From NCBI RefSeq assembly GCF_040783975.1, contig NZ_CP160631.1:2728001-2792000 (forward strand): a stretch of DNA of 64,000 nucleotides, read 5' to 3'. The notes beneath the pieces were generated by a model. The model was not told where the DNA came from, did no database searches, and saw nothing but the letters and a program-made list of their open reading frames with translations. Numbering within the stretch: position 1 is the stretch's first letter; every line of letters starts with the position of its first letter. The stretch is from Pantoea sp. Ep11b (GTDB lineage: Bacteria > Pseudomonadota > Gammaproteobacteria > Enterobacterales > Enterobacteriaceae). This document shows positions 16,758-26,416 of this stretch, piece after piece. The translations under genes and the position numbers were made by a program.

Positions 16758-17483
16758 CTAGCCCTCAAGCGTTCCCCCCCACGCGCGCGGTACCAGATCG
16801 GCATGAGCCTCCCCGCTTTCAATCACTGTCAGGATCTTTTCCGCGACCCGGCCGGGAGTATGCGCAAAGCCTGCACCCTGCTGCGCCTGTGCCATCGCCG
16901 CATCCTGCCCTGAGGATACCGACTGATAAAATTCCGTGTCAGTCATAAACGGATAGAGGGTGGACACCCTAATCCCGGCGTCAGCCAGCTCCAGCCTGGC
17001 CACGTCTGAGAGCTCGTTCAGCCCCGCTTTGGAACTGGTGTAGGCCGCCGAACCCGGATAGGTTGCCAGCGTTGCCCCGGAACTGATGTTGACAATGTGG
17101 CCTGCGCCCTGACGTCGCATCACGGGGATCACGGCCTGCATCATCATCAGCGGGGCCACCAGGTTCAGGTCGAGTAGCGCCCTGAACCGCGGGATATCAA
17201 TCTCCTCAACCGCTGCATACAGCTCCTGCCCGGCATTGTTGATCAGCACATCGATCCGGCCAAAGCGTGCCACGCCCTCCCTGACAGCATGATCAATCTG
17301 GTCAGCATCGGTCACATCGCAGGTGAGCGCCAGCGCAGACGCTCCGGCCAGGGCATCCAGACGTGTTTTACGCCGCCCCAGCAGGATTACCCGCGCACCC
17401 GCCTGTAACGCCGCATGGGCGGTGGCTTCCCAGATACCCGACGAAGCGCCGGTAATCACGATCACGGATTCGTTAATATTCAT
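16758..17483 (-). CDS. Short-chain dehydrogenase/reductase with altered Rossmann glycine
   Basis: 241 residues, classical SDR fold. The cofactor motif at 11-18 reads TGASSGIW, where families normally have TGxxxGIG. NNAG is at about 87-90. The catalytic Ser-Tyr-Lys triad is present (NISSG at about 136-140, YTSSK at about 152-156). Arginines after the second strand (GRRKTR at 36-41) suggest NADP(H) preference. It is divergent from an AraC-family regulator that probably controls it, a common pairing in enterobacteria and pseudomonads. The tryptophan at the third glycine (codon TGG, one base from GGG) could impair cofactor binding. The substrate is unknown. Confidence 0.85.
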   Translation of the reverse strand: MNINESVIVITGASSGIWEATAHAALQAGARVILLGRRKTRLDALAGASALALTCDVTDADQIDHAVREGVARFGRIDVLINNAGQELYAAVEEIDIPRFRALLDLNLVAPLMMMQAVIPVMRRQGAGHIVNISSGATLATYPGSAAYTSSKAGLNELSDVARLELADAGIRVSTLYPFMTDTEFYQSVSSGQDAAMAQAQQGAGFAHTPGRVAEKILTVIESGEAHADLVPRAWGGTLEG

Positions 17484-17618
17484 CTCTTCTCCCCGCCATA
17501 CACATTCAGAAAGCCAGCGTACTCCTCAGCGGATTGCGTGGCGGCTGCAATCCTGCCTAAAATTTGCCTGTTCCTGCTTTTTCACCCATTCTGGCACCGC
17601 GTGCCGGGGAGATCGGAG

Positions 17619-18509
17619 ATGACCGGGCTTGAAGCGTTAAGAGAGGCGGTACTGACCTGTGTGGCGGATGACCTGACGACAACCGCGATTCCGCGCGTCG
17701 ATCTCTATCGCGTCAGTCAGCCCATCGCCCTGCCACCAGCAATCTACCCGCCGTTCGTCAGCCTGATCCTCCAGGGTGAGAAAAGGCTTCAGGTGGGCAA
17801 TCAGTCAATTCGCTATTGCGCAGGAGAGAGCTTTACCGCGTTGTGCGATCTGCCCGCGACGGGTGAAATCACCGATGCCAGCGAAGCGTCACCCTATCTG
17901 GCCGCGCGTCTGACACTCGATTTTGCGGCCATCCGCGATCTGCTTCAGCAGATGCCCGCGACCGATTTTTCCGGGACGTCACACGGCATCGCCGTCCATA
18001 AGGTGGAGGATGCGCTGGCGGATGCCTGGCTGCGGATGGTGCGTCTGCTGGCAAAACCGGATGAGCTGCGGGTGATGGCCCCGCTGGTGGAGCGCGAAAT
18101 CCTCTTTCGGCTGTTGCAGGGGCCGCAGGGTGGACTGCTGCGCCAGGCGGCGGCGGTGAACGGCCATTTCACAAACATTCGCAAGGTGCTGCTCTGGCTG
18201 AGAACGCACTATGCCACTGCCTGCCGTATGGAAGAACTGGCGGCGATCGCGGGCATGAGCCTCTCTGCTTTTCATCGCGGCTTTCGCGCCAGCACCGGGC
18301 TTTCTCCCCTGCAGTATCAGAAACAGCTCAGGCTCTATGCGGCGCGAAAAACACTGGCGCGGCATCCCGGAAACGTCGCCACCGTGGCAGCCGATGTGGG
18401 CTATCAGAGCCTGACGCAGTTTACCCGGGAATATACCCGCCTGTTCGGCCTGCCCCCTGCCCGCAGCCTCAGGCTGTTCAGGCAGAACGGCACAGATTCC
18501 CGCCGGTGA
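17619..18509 (+). CDS. AraC-family transcriptional regulator
   Basis: 296 residues. The N-terminal half matches the AraC_N cupin-like sensor (LPPAIYPPFVSLILQGEKRLQ, about 38-58; YCAGESFTALCDLPATGEI). The C-terminal 100 residues are a double helix-turn-helix (MEELAAIAGMSLSAFHRGFR, then VATVAADVGYQSLTQFTREY and a PPARSLR tail). An ATG at 17619 with GGGGAGATCGGAG in front is chosen; the frame runs further upstream into the divergent SDR gene but without support. It likely activates the SDR gene, with which it shares a 135-base intergenic region. Confidence 0.88.
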   Translation: MTGLEALREAVLTCVADDLTTTAIPRVDLYRVSQPIALPPAIYPPFVSLILQGEKRLQVGNQSIRYCAGESFTALCDLPATGEITDASEASPYLAARLTLDFAAIRDLLQQMPATDFSGTSHGIAVHKVEDALADAWLRMVRLLAKPDELRVMAPLVEREILFRLLQGPQGGLLRQAAAVNGHFTNIRKVLLWLRTHYATACRMEELAAIAGMSLSAFHRGFRASTGLSPLQYQKQLRLYAARKTLARHPGNVATVAADVGYQSLTQFTREYTRLFGLPPARSLRLFRQNGTDSRR

Positions 18510-18565
18510 GCCGCGCGTGAAACTGGCGCCGCAGCACTGCGCACGCCCAGGCCTTGCATGTTGTC

Positions 18566-19249
18566 TCAGAAAAAACCGTGCGAATAGTCGTTACAGAGCA
18601 GCCAGCGTGGTGCCTCATCTTCGTCCAGCGGATTGAAACGGGCCAGCGGCGTCAGAAAGACATTGTCATTTTCGTCGTCGTTGGGCATCGATACCTCGCC
18701 CACCAGCACGTCGCCGTAGCCGCGCTCTCCCCAGAAACTGTGCCAGACGCCCGCCTCCAGCGTCACACTTTCACCCGGCGAGAGCCGCAGCTGTGAACCG
18801 GCCGCGTGTGTCTGGCGCTGGCCATCCAGCGACACCGCTACCGGTGAATCCGCCAGTCTGTCCCCTTCCCGGTTATGCAGTTCGACGATCAGATTCCCGC
18901 CGCCGCGGTTGATGATGTCCTCCATCTTGCGTGGATGATAGTGCATCGGCGTGAGCTGCCCTTCGCGGACGTGCATGATCTTCTCAGCGTAGGGTTTATG
19001 CCAGGGTCGTCCACCCGGCGAGCCGTTACGCAGGGTAAACAGCGTCAGCCCGGTCTGCAGGAAATCTGCCGCGCCAAAGCTGGTGAGATCCCAGCCCAGC
19101 CGCAGCGCCAGAATCTCCTGCATCACATCAGGATCGCGGGTGCGCCACTGGCTCAATCCGTAGTCGGCCCACGGCGGCAGATGGACATCCTGCTGCCGGA
19201 AAAACTCGCGGGTCTGTTGCAGGTAGTGATTGACCGCTGAACGTTGCAT
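18566..19249 (-). CDS. D-lyxose isomerase
   Basis: 227 residues, cupin-fold D-lyxose ketol-isomerase of the type known from E. coli O157 and Providencia, converting D-lyxose to D-xylulose (also D-mannose to D-fructose weakly). The metal ligands are all visible: H103 and H105 in PMHYHPRKMED, E110, and H170 in GVWHSFW. The sequence RPWHKPYAEKIMHVREGQ (81-98) is typical. It is the last gene of the ABC transporter operon, 43 bases after the binding protein gene, with a stable hairpin in between. The transporter therefore probably imports D-lyxose or a related aldose. The product would need a xylulokinase encoded elsewhere. Confidence 0.88.
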   Translation of the reverse strand: MQRSAVNHYLQQTREFFRQQDVHLPPWADYGLSQWRTRDPDVMQEILALRLGWDLTSFGAADFLQTGLTLFTLRNGSPGGRPWHKPYAEKIMHVREGQLTPMHYHPRKMEDIINRGGGNLIVELHNREGDRLADSPVAVSLDGQRQTHAAGSQLRLSPGESVTLEAGVWHSFWGERGYGDVLVGEVSMPNDDENDNVFLTPLARFNPLDEDEAPRWLLCNDYSHGFF

Positions 19250-19262
19250 GATTGCCTCCTGA

Positions 19263-19286
19263 GGGCGGCACCCGGCGGTGCCGCCC
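19263..19286 (-). promoter_or_regulatory. Intercistronic hairpin
   Basis: A perfect 10-bp GC stem (GGGCGGCACC, loop CGGC, GGTGCCGCCC) sits between the binding protein stop and the isomerase start. It has no T tract, so it is more likely a 3' mRNA stabiliser that raises binding protein levels over the downstream enzyme than a terminator. Confidence 0.6.
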
Positions 19287-19292
19287 CGTCCC

Positions 19293-20231
19293 TTATTTCA
19301 CCGTCCAGCCCTGATAGCTGCCGACGTTATCGCGATCGATCAGCTTCACGGGGATCAGTACCGGCTTATCCGGCGCCGGTTTACCCTGCAGGATGTCATA
19401 GCCAATCTCCACCGCTTTGGCCGCCATCACCTGCGGATCCTGTGCCGGTGTCGCCACGAACAGCGAGTTTTTGCGCTTCAGCGCCTCTTCACCGTCCGGC
19501 GAACCATCGACGCCGACGATAAAGAATTCGCTGCGCTGCGCCTGTTTCGCTGCTAAATCAGCCCCGATAGCCGTGGGGTCGTTGATCGCAAACACCGCAT
19601 CGATTTTGGGATTGGCGGAGAGCAGCCCGGTCATCACCTCCAGGCCGCCTTCACGACTGCCTTTGGCGTTCTGGTTGTAAGAGAGCAGCTTGATATCAGG
19701 ATGGGTTTTCAGCTCGTTCATGCACCCTTCCACACGGTTCTGCACCGCCGAGACCGGTGGCCCGTTGATAATCACCACATTGCCTTTGGCCTTCAGGCGG
19801 TCCGAGATGTATTTACAGGCCATCGCGCCCGCCTGGGTGTTGTCGGAGGTGATGGTCGCATTGGCACCATCGGCCGCCACGTCCACGGCCACTACCACGA
19901 TCCCGGCGTCACGCGCCCGCTTCACCGCCGGGGCGATCCCTTTGGAGTCCGCAGCGTTGAGGATAATCATGTCCACTTTCGCCGCAATGAAGTTGTCGAT
20001 CTGGCCGACCTGCTGGCCGAGGTCGTAGCCGCTGGAGACCAGCGTCACATTCACTTTATCGCCCGCCAGCTGACGCGCCTTCATCTCCGCGCCTTTGGTG
20101 ATCTGCACGAAGAAGGGGTTAGCCAGATCGCCGACCGTGACGCCGATAGATTTAAGTTCTTTTGCCTGAGCCAGGCCGGAACTGAAGAGCGTTGCCGCCA
20201 GCAGCCCGGTTACAATCGGATTAAAACGCAT
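19293..20231 (-). CDS. Periplasmic sugar-binding protein, RbsB type
   Basis: 312 residues with a signal peptide (hydrophobic 7-18, cleavage after SGLAQA). The mature protein is a periplasmic-binding-protein type I fold like ribose-binding protein: IGVTVGDLANPFFVQITKGAE, VDMIILNAADSKGIAPAV, VVVAVDVAADGANATITSDN and AIDPTAIG-like FAINDPTAIGADLA. The ATG at 20231 has AGGAGAAGG in front; the longer frame has none. It captures the sugar for the permease and ATPase encoded upstream in the same operon. Specificity is inferred as D-lyxose or a similar pentose from the isomerase that follows. Confidence 0.88.
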   Translation of the reverse strand: MRFNPIVTGLLAATLFSSGLAQAKELKSIGVTVGDLANPFFVQITKGAEMKARQLAGDKVNVTLVSSGYDLGQQVGQIDNFIAAKVDMIILNAADSKGIAPAVKRARDAGIVVVAVDVAADGANATITSDNTQAGAMACKYISDRLKAKGNVVIINGPPVSAVQNRVEGCMNELKTHPDIKLLSYNQNAKGSREGGLEVMTGLLSANPKIDAVFAINDPTAIGADLAAKQAQRSEFFIVGVDGSPDGEEALKRKNSLFVATPAQDPQVMAAKAVEIGYDILQGKPAPDKPVLIPVKLIDRDNVGSYQGWTVK

Positions 20232-20321
20232 AGACCTTCTCCTGCTGTTTTCAGAGTGCCAACCACTTAATGGCGTTTGGACCGGGGCTGACACGGCTTC
20301 ACGCGTCCGCCCTGTTAAATC

Positions 20322-21302
20322 TCAGCTCACATGGTGACGGGTACGGTATTTGTCGATCAGCACCGCAATGATGATCACCGCCCCCTTGATCACCAGCTGC
20401 CAGAAATAGGAGACGCCCATCAGCGTCATGCCGTTGTTCAGCGTGGCGATAATCAGCGCGCCAATCAGCGTGCCGGTGATGGTGCCGATCCCGCCGACAA
20501 AACTGGTGCCGCCGAGGATCACCGCCGCAATCGCATCGAGCTCATAACCGACGCCGAGGTTCCCGTTGGCACTGTACAGCCGCGAGGCGCTCATTAAGCC
20601 CCCCAGCCCCGACAGCAGACCGCTCATGCCGTAGACAAACAGCAGCACGACGCCCACCTTGATGCCGGTCAGCCGCGCAGCCTGGATATTGCCACCTACC
20701 GCGTAGATATGGACGCCCAGCGTGGTGCGGCGCAGGATAAACCAGCAGATGGCGATGACCGCAAAGGCGATCACAATCAGCCACGGCACCGGGCCGAGAT
20801 AGCCATTGCCGATCCACTCGAAGTTAATATCGGAGTTGATCACCGTGGTGCCGTTCGCCAGCAGGTAGGCGGCGCCGCGCAGCGCGGTGTAGGTGCCGAG
20901 CGTCACAATAAAGGGCGGCAGGCCGGCCCAGGCGACCAGGATGCCGTTGAACAGCCCCATGATCAGGCCCGCCCCCAGCGCCATCGGGATAGTCAGGGAG
21001 GCAAGCATCGGGTCGAGCGATGCCACCAGCGCCACCACCGCCGTCGTCCCCAGCATCGACCCCACCGACAGGTCGATGCCGCCGGTCAGGATCACAAAGG
21101 TCATGCCTGCCGCCAGCACGATGTTGATGGAGGCCTGGCGGGTAATATTGAGCAGGTTCGCTTCGGTAAAGAAATTGGGGGTGATAAAGCCAAACACCGC
21201 GACAATCAGGATAAGAATCGGCAGGATCCCCACCGTTTGCAGCAGGTCGCCCATCAGGGCTCGTTTCAGCGTTGGCGCTTTGGTGCGGGCCAGTTGAGTC
21301 AT
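20322..21302 (-). CDS. Sugar ABC transporter permease, RbsC type
   Basis: 326 residues with about ten hydrophobic segments. It follows RbsC closely: FITPNFFTEANLLNITRQAS, VILTGGIDLSVGSMLGTTAV, the cytoplasmic GLPPFIVTLGTYTALRGAAY and LDAIAAVILGGTSFVGGIGT. The chosen ATG at 21302 has TTAAGGAGACCACG in front and starts MTQLARTKAP. It forms the membrane channel with the ATPase encoded 10 bases upstream and the binding protein encoded about 90 bases downstream. Confidence 0.9.
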   Translation of the reverse strand: MTQLARTKAPTLKRALMGDLLQTVGILPILILIVAVFGFITPNFFTEANLLNITRQASINIVLAAGMTFVILTGGIDLSVGSMLGTTAVVALVASLDPMLASLTIPMALGAGLIMGLFNGILVAWAGLPPFIVTLGTYTALRGAAYLLANGTTVINSDINFEWIGNGYLGPVPWLIVIAFAVIAICWFILRRTTLGVHIYAVGGNIQAARLTGIKVGVVLLFVYGMSGLLSGLGGLMSASRLYSANGNLGVGYELDAIAAVILGGTSFVGGIGTITGTLIGALIIATLNNGMTLMGVSYFWQLVIKGAVIIIAVLIDKYRTRHHVS

Positions 21303-21312
21303 CGTGGTCTCC

Positions 21313-22827
21313 TTAAACTTCGCTGGCAGACGCGCTGTGCGCACCGGTTGCCAGCGTCATAATATTTTCCTGACTGATGTGACTGCCCTCCAGCTCACCG
21401 ACGATGGTGCCTTCATGCATCACGTAAACGCGGTCGCTCATCCCGACCACTTCCGGCAGCTCACTGGAGATCATCAGAATTGCCACGCCCTGCCGCGCCA
21501 TCTGCTGCATCATCCGGTAGATTTCGCTTTTGGCGCCGACATCAACGCCTCGGGTCGGCTCATCCAGGATCAGAATGCGCGGCCCGATGGCTACCCAGCG
21601 TGAGATCAGCAACTTCTGCTGATTGCCGCCTGACAGGCCGCCCGCCCGGACCTGCGCATGCGGCACGCGAATATTGAGCGAGGCGATCGCCTCAGAGGCG
21701 ATGCTCTGGCCTTTGCGGCGATTGAGCATCCCGTAACTGGCATCCCGCTCCAGCGTCGCCATCACGATGTTCTCCTGCGCCGCCATCTCCAGAAACAGCC
21801 CCTGCTCTTTGCGGTTTTCGGTGAGGAAGCCGATGCCGCGTGCAATCGCGTCGCGCGGCGACTGGATGGTGACCTTCTCACCGTCGATCCAGATCTCACC
21901 CTCCTTCGGCTTGTGAACCCCGAAGATCAGCTGCGCCAGTTCGCTGCGACCCGCGCCCACCAGCCCGGCCAGTGCCACGATCTCCCCGGCCCGCACCGCC
22001 AGACTGCTGGGGTGCACTTTGCCGCCGTCGGTCAGATGATTGACCGCCAGCCGGATATCACCGAAAGCGATGGTGCGGTCTTTGTTAAACAGGTCGCTGA
22101 GCGGCCGTCCCACCATCATCCGCACCAGTTCGCTGGCGTTAAGCTGCTCCCGCGTCAGGCTGCCGACATACTCCCCGTCGCGCAGCACGCTGACGCGGTC
22201 GGACAGCTCATACACCTCCGCCATGCGGTGGCTGATGTAGATGATGGCCATACCATCGCTGCGCAGCCGTTTGATCAGCGCAAAGAGCTGTTCGGTTTCC
22301 CGGTTGGAGAGCGCGGCGGTCGGCTCATCCATCACCAGAATGCGGCTGTTGCGCTGCAGCGCGCGGGCGATCTCTACCTGCTGCTGCTCGGCAATGCTCA
22401 GCCGGCTGACGAGATCCCAGGCGCTGAACTGCGCACCGAGCCGGTCGATGACCCGCTGCGCCTCCTCCGCCATCGCCCGCCGTCTGACCAGCCCACCCGG
22501 CGCGATTTCGCTGCCCAGAAAGATGTTCTCCGCCACCGTCAGGTTAGGTGCCAGGTTGATCTCCTGATAAATCAGGGTGATCCCGGCGGCCAGCGCCTCT
22601 TTCGGCCCTTTCAGGGCGTAAGGCCGGCCCTCAATAAGGATTTCCCCGCTGCTGGCGGTATAGGCACCGGCCAGAATCTTCATTAACGTGCTTTTTCCTG
22701 CGCCGTTCTCCCCCATCAGCGCGTGAACCTCACCAGGATAAACGGTGAGATCGACGCCCTTCAGGGCATAAAAGCTGCCGAAGCGCCGGGTAATACCCCG
22801 CATTTCCAGTATGGGTCTGGCTGTCAT
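21313..22827 (-). CDS. Sugar ABC transporter ATPase, RbsA type
   Basis: 504 residues with two ABC domains, as in RbsA. The N-terminal domain has Walker [10 protein letters not shown] (about 38-46), signature LSIAEQQQ and Walker B ILVMDEPT. The C-terminal domain has a degenerate Walker A ([10 protein letters not shown]), signature [10 protein letters not shown] and [10 protein letters not shown]. The frame stays open much further upstream, but the ATG at 22827 ([12 protein letters not shown]) has GGAGCGAGG before it and matches the family start. It is the first gene of the operon ATPase-permease-binding protein-isomerase. The 147-base gap to the divergent sensor kinase gene carries both promoters. 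Confidence 0.9.
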   Translation of the reverse strand: MTARPILEMRGITRRFGSFYALKGVDLTVYPGEVHALMGENGAGKSTLMKILAGAYTASSGEILIEGRPYALKGPKEALAAGITLIYQEINLAPNLTVAENIFLGSEIAPGGLVRRRAMAEEAQRVIDRLGAQFSAWDLVSRLSIAEQQQVEIARALQRNSRILVMDEPTAALSNRETEQLFALIKRLRSDGMAIIYISHRMAEVYELSDRVSVLRDGEYVGSLTREQLNASELVRMMVGRPLSDLFNKDRTIAFGDIRLAVNHLTDGGKVHPSSLAVRAGEIVALAGLVGAGRSELAQLIFGVHKPKEGEIWIDGEKVTIQSPRDAIARGIGFLTENRKEQGLFLEMAAQENIVMATLERDASYGMLNRRKGQSIASEAIASLNIRVPHAQVRAGGLSGGNQQKLLISRWVAIGPRILILDEPTRGVDVGAKSEIYRMMQQMARQGVAILMISSELPEVVGMSDRVYVMHEGTIVGELEGSHISQENIMTLATGAHSASASEV

Positions 22828-22974
22828 CGCCTCGCTCCTGCCGACTGTGAATAGCCGCCAGTAAAGCAACGCCAGATAAATGGAAAATGTCAGCGGCCGT
22901 TCATATTTGTCATAAAGCGCGGCCTGACCGCTCCTATACTCGGCCCACTGTTGCAGTGATAAAGAGGTCGTGGG

Positions 22975-25578
22975 ATGCAGCACAGTTATCCGTGGCAGGC
23001 CGGGGCGCGTGGGCGCCTGTTGCTGTTTAATCTGCTGGTAGTGCTGGTCACGCTGATGGTGAGCGTGGTGGCGATCGTGGGCTTCCGCCACGCCGGGGCG
23101 ATTCAGGAGCAGGCGCAGGCACAGACGCTGGCAGACATGAACGGCAGCCTGGCGCTGGCGCGGGACACCGCCAACGTCGCGACGGCGGCGGTCCGGCTGT
23201 CGCAGGTGGTCGGGGCGCTGGAGTATCAGAGCGAATCGCAGCGGCTGCAGCAGAATCAGCGGGCGCTGCAGCAGTCGCTGAGCCTGCTGGCCAGCGCGCC
23301 GCTGGCGGCCCGTCAGCCCGAGCGCCTCGCCCGGATCCGCGCCCGCAGCCTGATGCTGGAACAGACCATTAACCGCCTGCTGCTGACCGGCCATCAGCGC
23401 CATCTGCAGCGCAACACGATGCTGAGCGATCTCTGGCAGGCACAGATTCTGCTCAATCATATCGGCCTGCTGGTGCAGCGGGAACAGCGGACCCTGCCGG
23501 ATGCCGCGCTGCGCGAGCAGACTGAACGGCTGATTACGATCGCGATCCGCACGCCCTCGCCGATCGCGGTCATTGAGCAGCTTCAGCAGCTGATGACCGC
23601 GTGGCGGGCCGTGCCACTGGCTGGCGTAACCGGCGAGAAAGTCGGGCGACTGCTGGAGACGCAGCAGCGTCTGCTGCCGCTGGCGGAAGCCCTGGAGCAG
23701 AGCGACCTGGCGATCGCTTACGCCACCTACCGGATTAAAGCACTGGTGGCGATGCTGAATGAGGATATCAGCGCCTCGGTGCAGCAGGTGGCGCTGCAGA
23801 GCGAGGCGCGGACGCTGGCCACCCATCGCGAGCTGGATTCAATCATCGGCTTTATCGCGCTGTTTGTGCTGCTGGCACTGGCGATCACCGGCTATGCCGG
23901 GATCTATATCTACCGCAACCTCGGTTCAGGTCTGACGGCGATTGCCGGTGCGATGACGCGGCTGGCCCAGGGCGAGCAGAACGTCAGCGTTCCGGGGGTG
24001 CAACGCCGCGATGAGCTGGGCGAGCTGGCGCGCGCCTTCAACGTCTTTGCGCGCAATACCGCCTCGCTGGCGCACACCTCGCGGCTGCTGAAGGAGAAGA
24101 GTAACCAGCTGGAATCGACGTTTCTGGCGATGCGCGACGGCTTCGCCCTGTTCGACAATGGCGGTCAGCTGGTGGTGTGGAACGCTCAGTACGCGGAGCT
24201 GCTCGGCATTGCGCCACGCGCGCTGCATCGCGGCGTCCACTATCAGCAGCTGCTGGCCCCGCTGGCGGTGGATCTGCACGATCCGGGTGAACCGCAGGAG
24301 ATCCGGCTGGCCGATGGCCGCACGCTGGAGCTGCGCTTCAGCCCGATCCCGCGCCGGGGCATGGTCAACACCGTGCTGGATCGCACCTCACGCAAAACCC
24401 TGGAAGAGGCACTGCAGCACAGCCAGAAGATGAAGGCGGTCGGGCAGCTGACCGGCGGGCTGGCACACGATTTCAATAATCTGCTGGCGGTGATCATCGG
24501 CAGCCTGGCGCTGACCGAGGGCCAGCCGATGCCCGGTCCGCTGGCCAGCCGCATTGAGCGGGCGCGTCAGGCCGCCGACCGCGCCGCCCAGCTGACCCAG
24601 CGGCTGCTGGCCTTTTCGCGCAAGCAGGCCCTGTTCCCCCGTTCGGTGTCGGTGGTGACGCTGGTGGATAATCTGCAGGGGCTGTTGCAGCACTCATTGC
24701 TGCCCGGACAGCAGCTGATTATCGATGCGCAGCGTCCCGGCTGGCCCGCCTGGATCGATGCCGGTCAGCTGGAGAATGCGCTGATGAATCTGGTGGTCAA
24801 TGCACGCGATGCGATGCACCAGCAGAGCGGTGAAATCCGGCTGCGTATCTGGAACCAGCGCCGGATGGAGGGGGCTGAAAAACGAGACCGCGTCACAATC
24901 GAGGTAATCGACCACGGCTGCGGCATGTCTGCTGCCGTGCGCGAACAGGTGTTTGAGCCCTTTTTCACCACCAAAGCGACCGGCAGCGGCAGCGGACTGG
25001 GGCTGTCGATGGTCTACGGTTTTGTGCGGCAGTCGGGCGGTCAGATCGAGCTGGAAACCGCACCGGGCCAGGGCACCACGGTCAGACTGCTGTTGCCGCG
25101 TGCAGCAGACGCCGCCGTGACTCCGGCGGTCGCCCCGCCCCCGCCTGCGCCCGCCGGGACCGGCAGCAACCGGCTGGTGCTGGTGCTGGATGATGAACCG
25201 GCGGTGCGCCAGACCCTGTGCGAGCACCTCCATCAGCTGGGTTATCTGACGCTGGAGTGTGGCGACGGCGAAGAGGCGCTGACGCTGCTGCGGCAGACCC
25301 CCGATATTGACCTGCTGATCAGCGACCTGATGCTGCCCGGCGAGATCAACGGCGCAGAGGTGATCCGCCAGGCGCAGCAGAACTGGCCGCAGCTGGCGAC
25401 ACTGCTCATCAGCGGTCAGGATCTGCGCCACCAGCCGGTGACGCTGCCGCTGTGTGAACGGCTGGCAAAACCCTGGCAGCAGGCCCAGCTGGTGCAGGCG
25501 CTGCAGCGCGCCTGGCAGCGCAGCGAACGGCTTAATCGCGCGCAGCAGGCTGCCACAGCGGCACCGGCTTCCCGCTGA
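22975..25578 (+). CDS. Hybrid sensor histidine kinase
   Basis: 867 residues. TM1 is about 16-37, a 250-residue helical periplasmic sensor follows, TM2 is about 290-312, HAMP about 313-365 and a PAS domain about 380-470. The HisKA box has H498 in GGLAHDFNN. The ATPase domain has the N box ([10 protein letters not shown]), GCGMS and [12 protein letters not shown] receiver domain at about 733-850 has D784 in [10 protein letters not shown] and lysine 832. The layout recalls TorS-like kinases but without an Hpt domain. The proximity to the lyxose transporter, transcribed divergently, suggests it senses that sugar or its binding protein. No response regulator is adjacent. Its last 47 bases overlap the convergent phnE-type gene. 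Confidence 0.88.
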   Translation: MQHSYPWQAGARGRLLLFNLLVVLVTLMVSVVAIVGFRHAGAIQEQAQAQTLADMNGSLALARDTANVATAAVRLSQVVGALEYQSESQRLQQNQRALQQSLSLLASAPLAARQPERLARIRARSLMLEQTINRLLLTGHQRHLQRNTMLSDLWQAQILLNHIGLLVQREQRTLPDAALREQTERLITIAIRTPSPIAVIEQLQQLMTAWRAVPLAGVTGEKVGRLLETQQRLLPLAEALEQSDLAIAYATYRIKALVAMLNEDISASVQQVALQSEARTLATHRELDSIIGFIALFVLLALAITGYAGIYIYRNLGSGLTAIAGAMTRLAQGEQNVSVPGVQRRDELGELARAFNVFARNTASLAHTSRLLKEKSNQLESTFLAMRDGFALFDNGGQLVVWNAQYAELLGIAPRALHRGVHYQQLLAPLAVDLHDPGEPQEIRLADGRTLELRFSPIPRRGMVNTVLDRTSRKTLEEALQHSQKMKAVGQLTGGLAHDFNNLLAVIIGSLALTEGQPMPGPLASRIERARQAADRAAQLTQRLLAFSRKQALFPRSVSVVTLVDNLQGLLQHSLLPGQQLIIDAQRPGWPAWIDAGQLENALMNLVVNARDAMHQQSGEIRLRIWNQRRMEGAEKRDRVTIEVIDHGCGMSAAVREQVFEPFFTTKATGSGSGLGLSMVYGFVRQSGGQIELETAPGQGTTVRLLLPRAADAAVTPAVAPPPPAPAGTGSNRLVLVLDDEPAVRQTLCEHLHQLGYLTLECGDGEEALTLLRQTPDIDLLISDLMLPGEINGAEVIRQAQQNWPQLATLLISGQDLRHQPVTLPLCERLAKPWQQAQLVQALQRAWQRSERLNRAQQAATAAPASR

Positions 25579-26416
25579 TGTAGCGTTTACGCAGGCGGCT
25601 GGAGATCACATCCATCACCATAACCACCACCACCAGAATCAGCGTCAGGAACATTACCACGTCCCAGTTCCACAACCGCATGTTCTCGGCATAGACCAGA
25701 CCGACCCCGCCCGCGCCGACGAAACCCAGCACCGCCGCCGAGCGGGTGTTGGACTCGATCTGGTAAAGGCTCAGCGCCAGGAACTGCGGGAAAGACTGGG
25801 TGAAGATACCGAAGCGGTGCTTCTGCAGGCTGCTGGCTCCGACGGCACTCAGCCCGCGTCCCGGCGAACGCTCCACCGCTTCGTGCCCCTCGGCGTACAG
25901 CTTACCGAGCAGACCGACATCCTGCAGGATGATGGCCAGCACCCCGGCCAGCGGCCCCATCCCGACCGCCCGCACGAAGATCAGCCCCCAGATCGCCATG
26001 TCGATGCCGCGCAGCACGTCGAACAGACGCCGCATCAGGAACGCCAGCGGTTTAGCGGCGCGGTCGTGCATCACGTTACGCGCCGCCAGAAACGACAGTG
26101 GCAGGGCCAGCAGCGAGGCGGTCAGCGTACCGGCAAACACGATCCCCAGGGTGATGCCGACCTGCGACAGATAGTAGCCAAAGGGCCAGCTGGCGAACGC
26201 ATGCCAGACAAACATCCGCAGAAAATAGCGCCCCAGCTGCTGGCAGCCCGCCAGCAGACGCGACCACTCCAGCCCGAACACCGAGAAGAAAAAGAGGTAG
26301 TAGAGCAGCACCGCCAGCGCAATCAGCGCCAGACGACGCAGGTAGCGCGGCTGCGCGGCGAAGAGTGCGCGATGCTGCTGCTTCATCTGCGCGATATCGG
26401 GTACGTGGCTGATCAT
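25532..26416 (-). CDS. phnE: Phosphonate ABC transporter permease 2
   Basis: 294 residues, PhnE-type inner-membrane permease with about six membrane segments and the cytoplasmic coupling loop EGHEAVERSPGRGLSAVGAS (about 175-195) plus GFVGAGGVGLVYAENMRLW near the end. It is the second of two adjacent phnE paralogues and overlaps the first by 4 bases (ATGA). E. coli PhnE is split or frameshifted in K-12, whereas here there are two full-length genes, as in many bacteria (phnE1/phnE2). With PhnC and PhnD it imports phosphonates. Its 3' end overlaps the convergent sensor kinase gene by 47 bases. Confidence 0.88.
   Translation of the reverse strand: MISHVPDIAQMKQQHRALFAAQPRYLRRLALIALAVLLYYLFFFSVFGLEWSRLLAGCQQLGRYFLRMFVWHAFASWPFGYYLSQVGITLGIVFAGTLTASLLALPLSFLAARNVMHDRAAKPLAFLMRRLFDVLRGIDMAIWGLIFVRAVGMGPLAGVLAIILQDVGLLGKLYAEGHEAVERSPGRGLSAVGASSLQKHRFGIFTQSFPQFLALSLYQIESNTRSAAVLGFVGAGGVGLVYAENMRLWNWDVVMFLTLILVVVVMVMDVISSRLRKRYISGKPVPLWQPAARD

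Noticed and set aside
21313..23826. Long frame extending the RbsA-type ATPase upstream by over 330 codons
   Set aside because: The extra part is antisense to the sensor kinase; the ATG at 22827 has a ribosome-binding site and matches the family N-terminus.
22975..25578. Hybrid kinase as TorS with Tor system
   Set aside because: No Hpt domain and no torCAD or torR genes are adjacent; only a general hybrid kinase call is justified.
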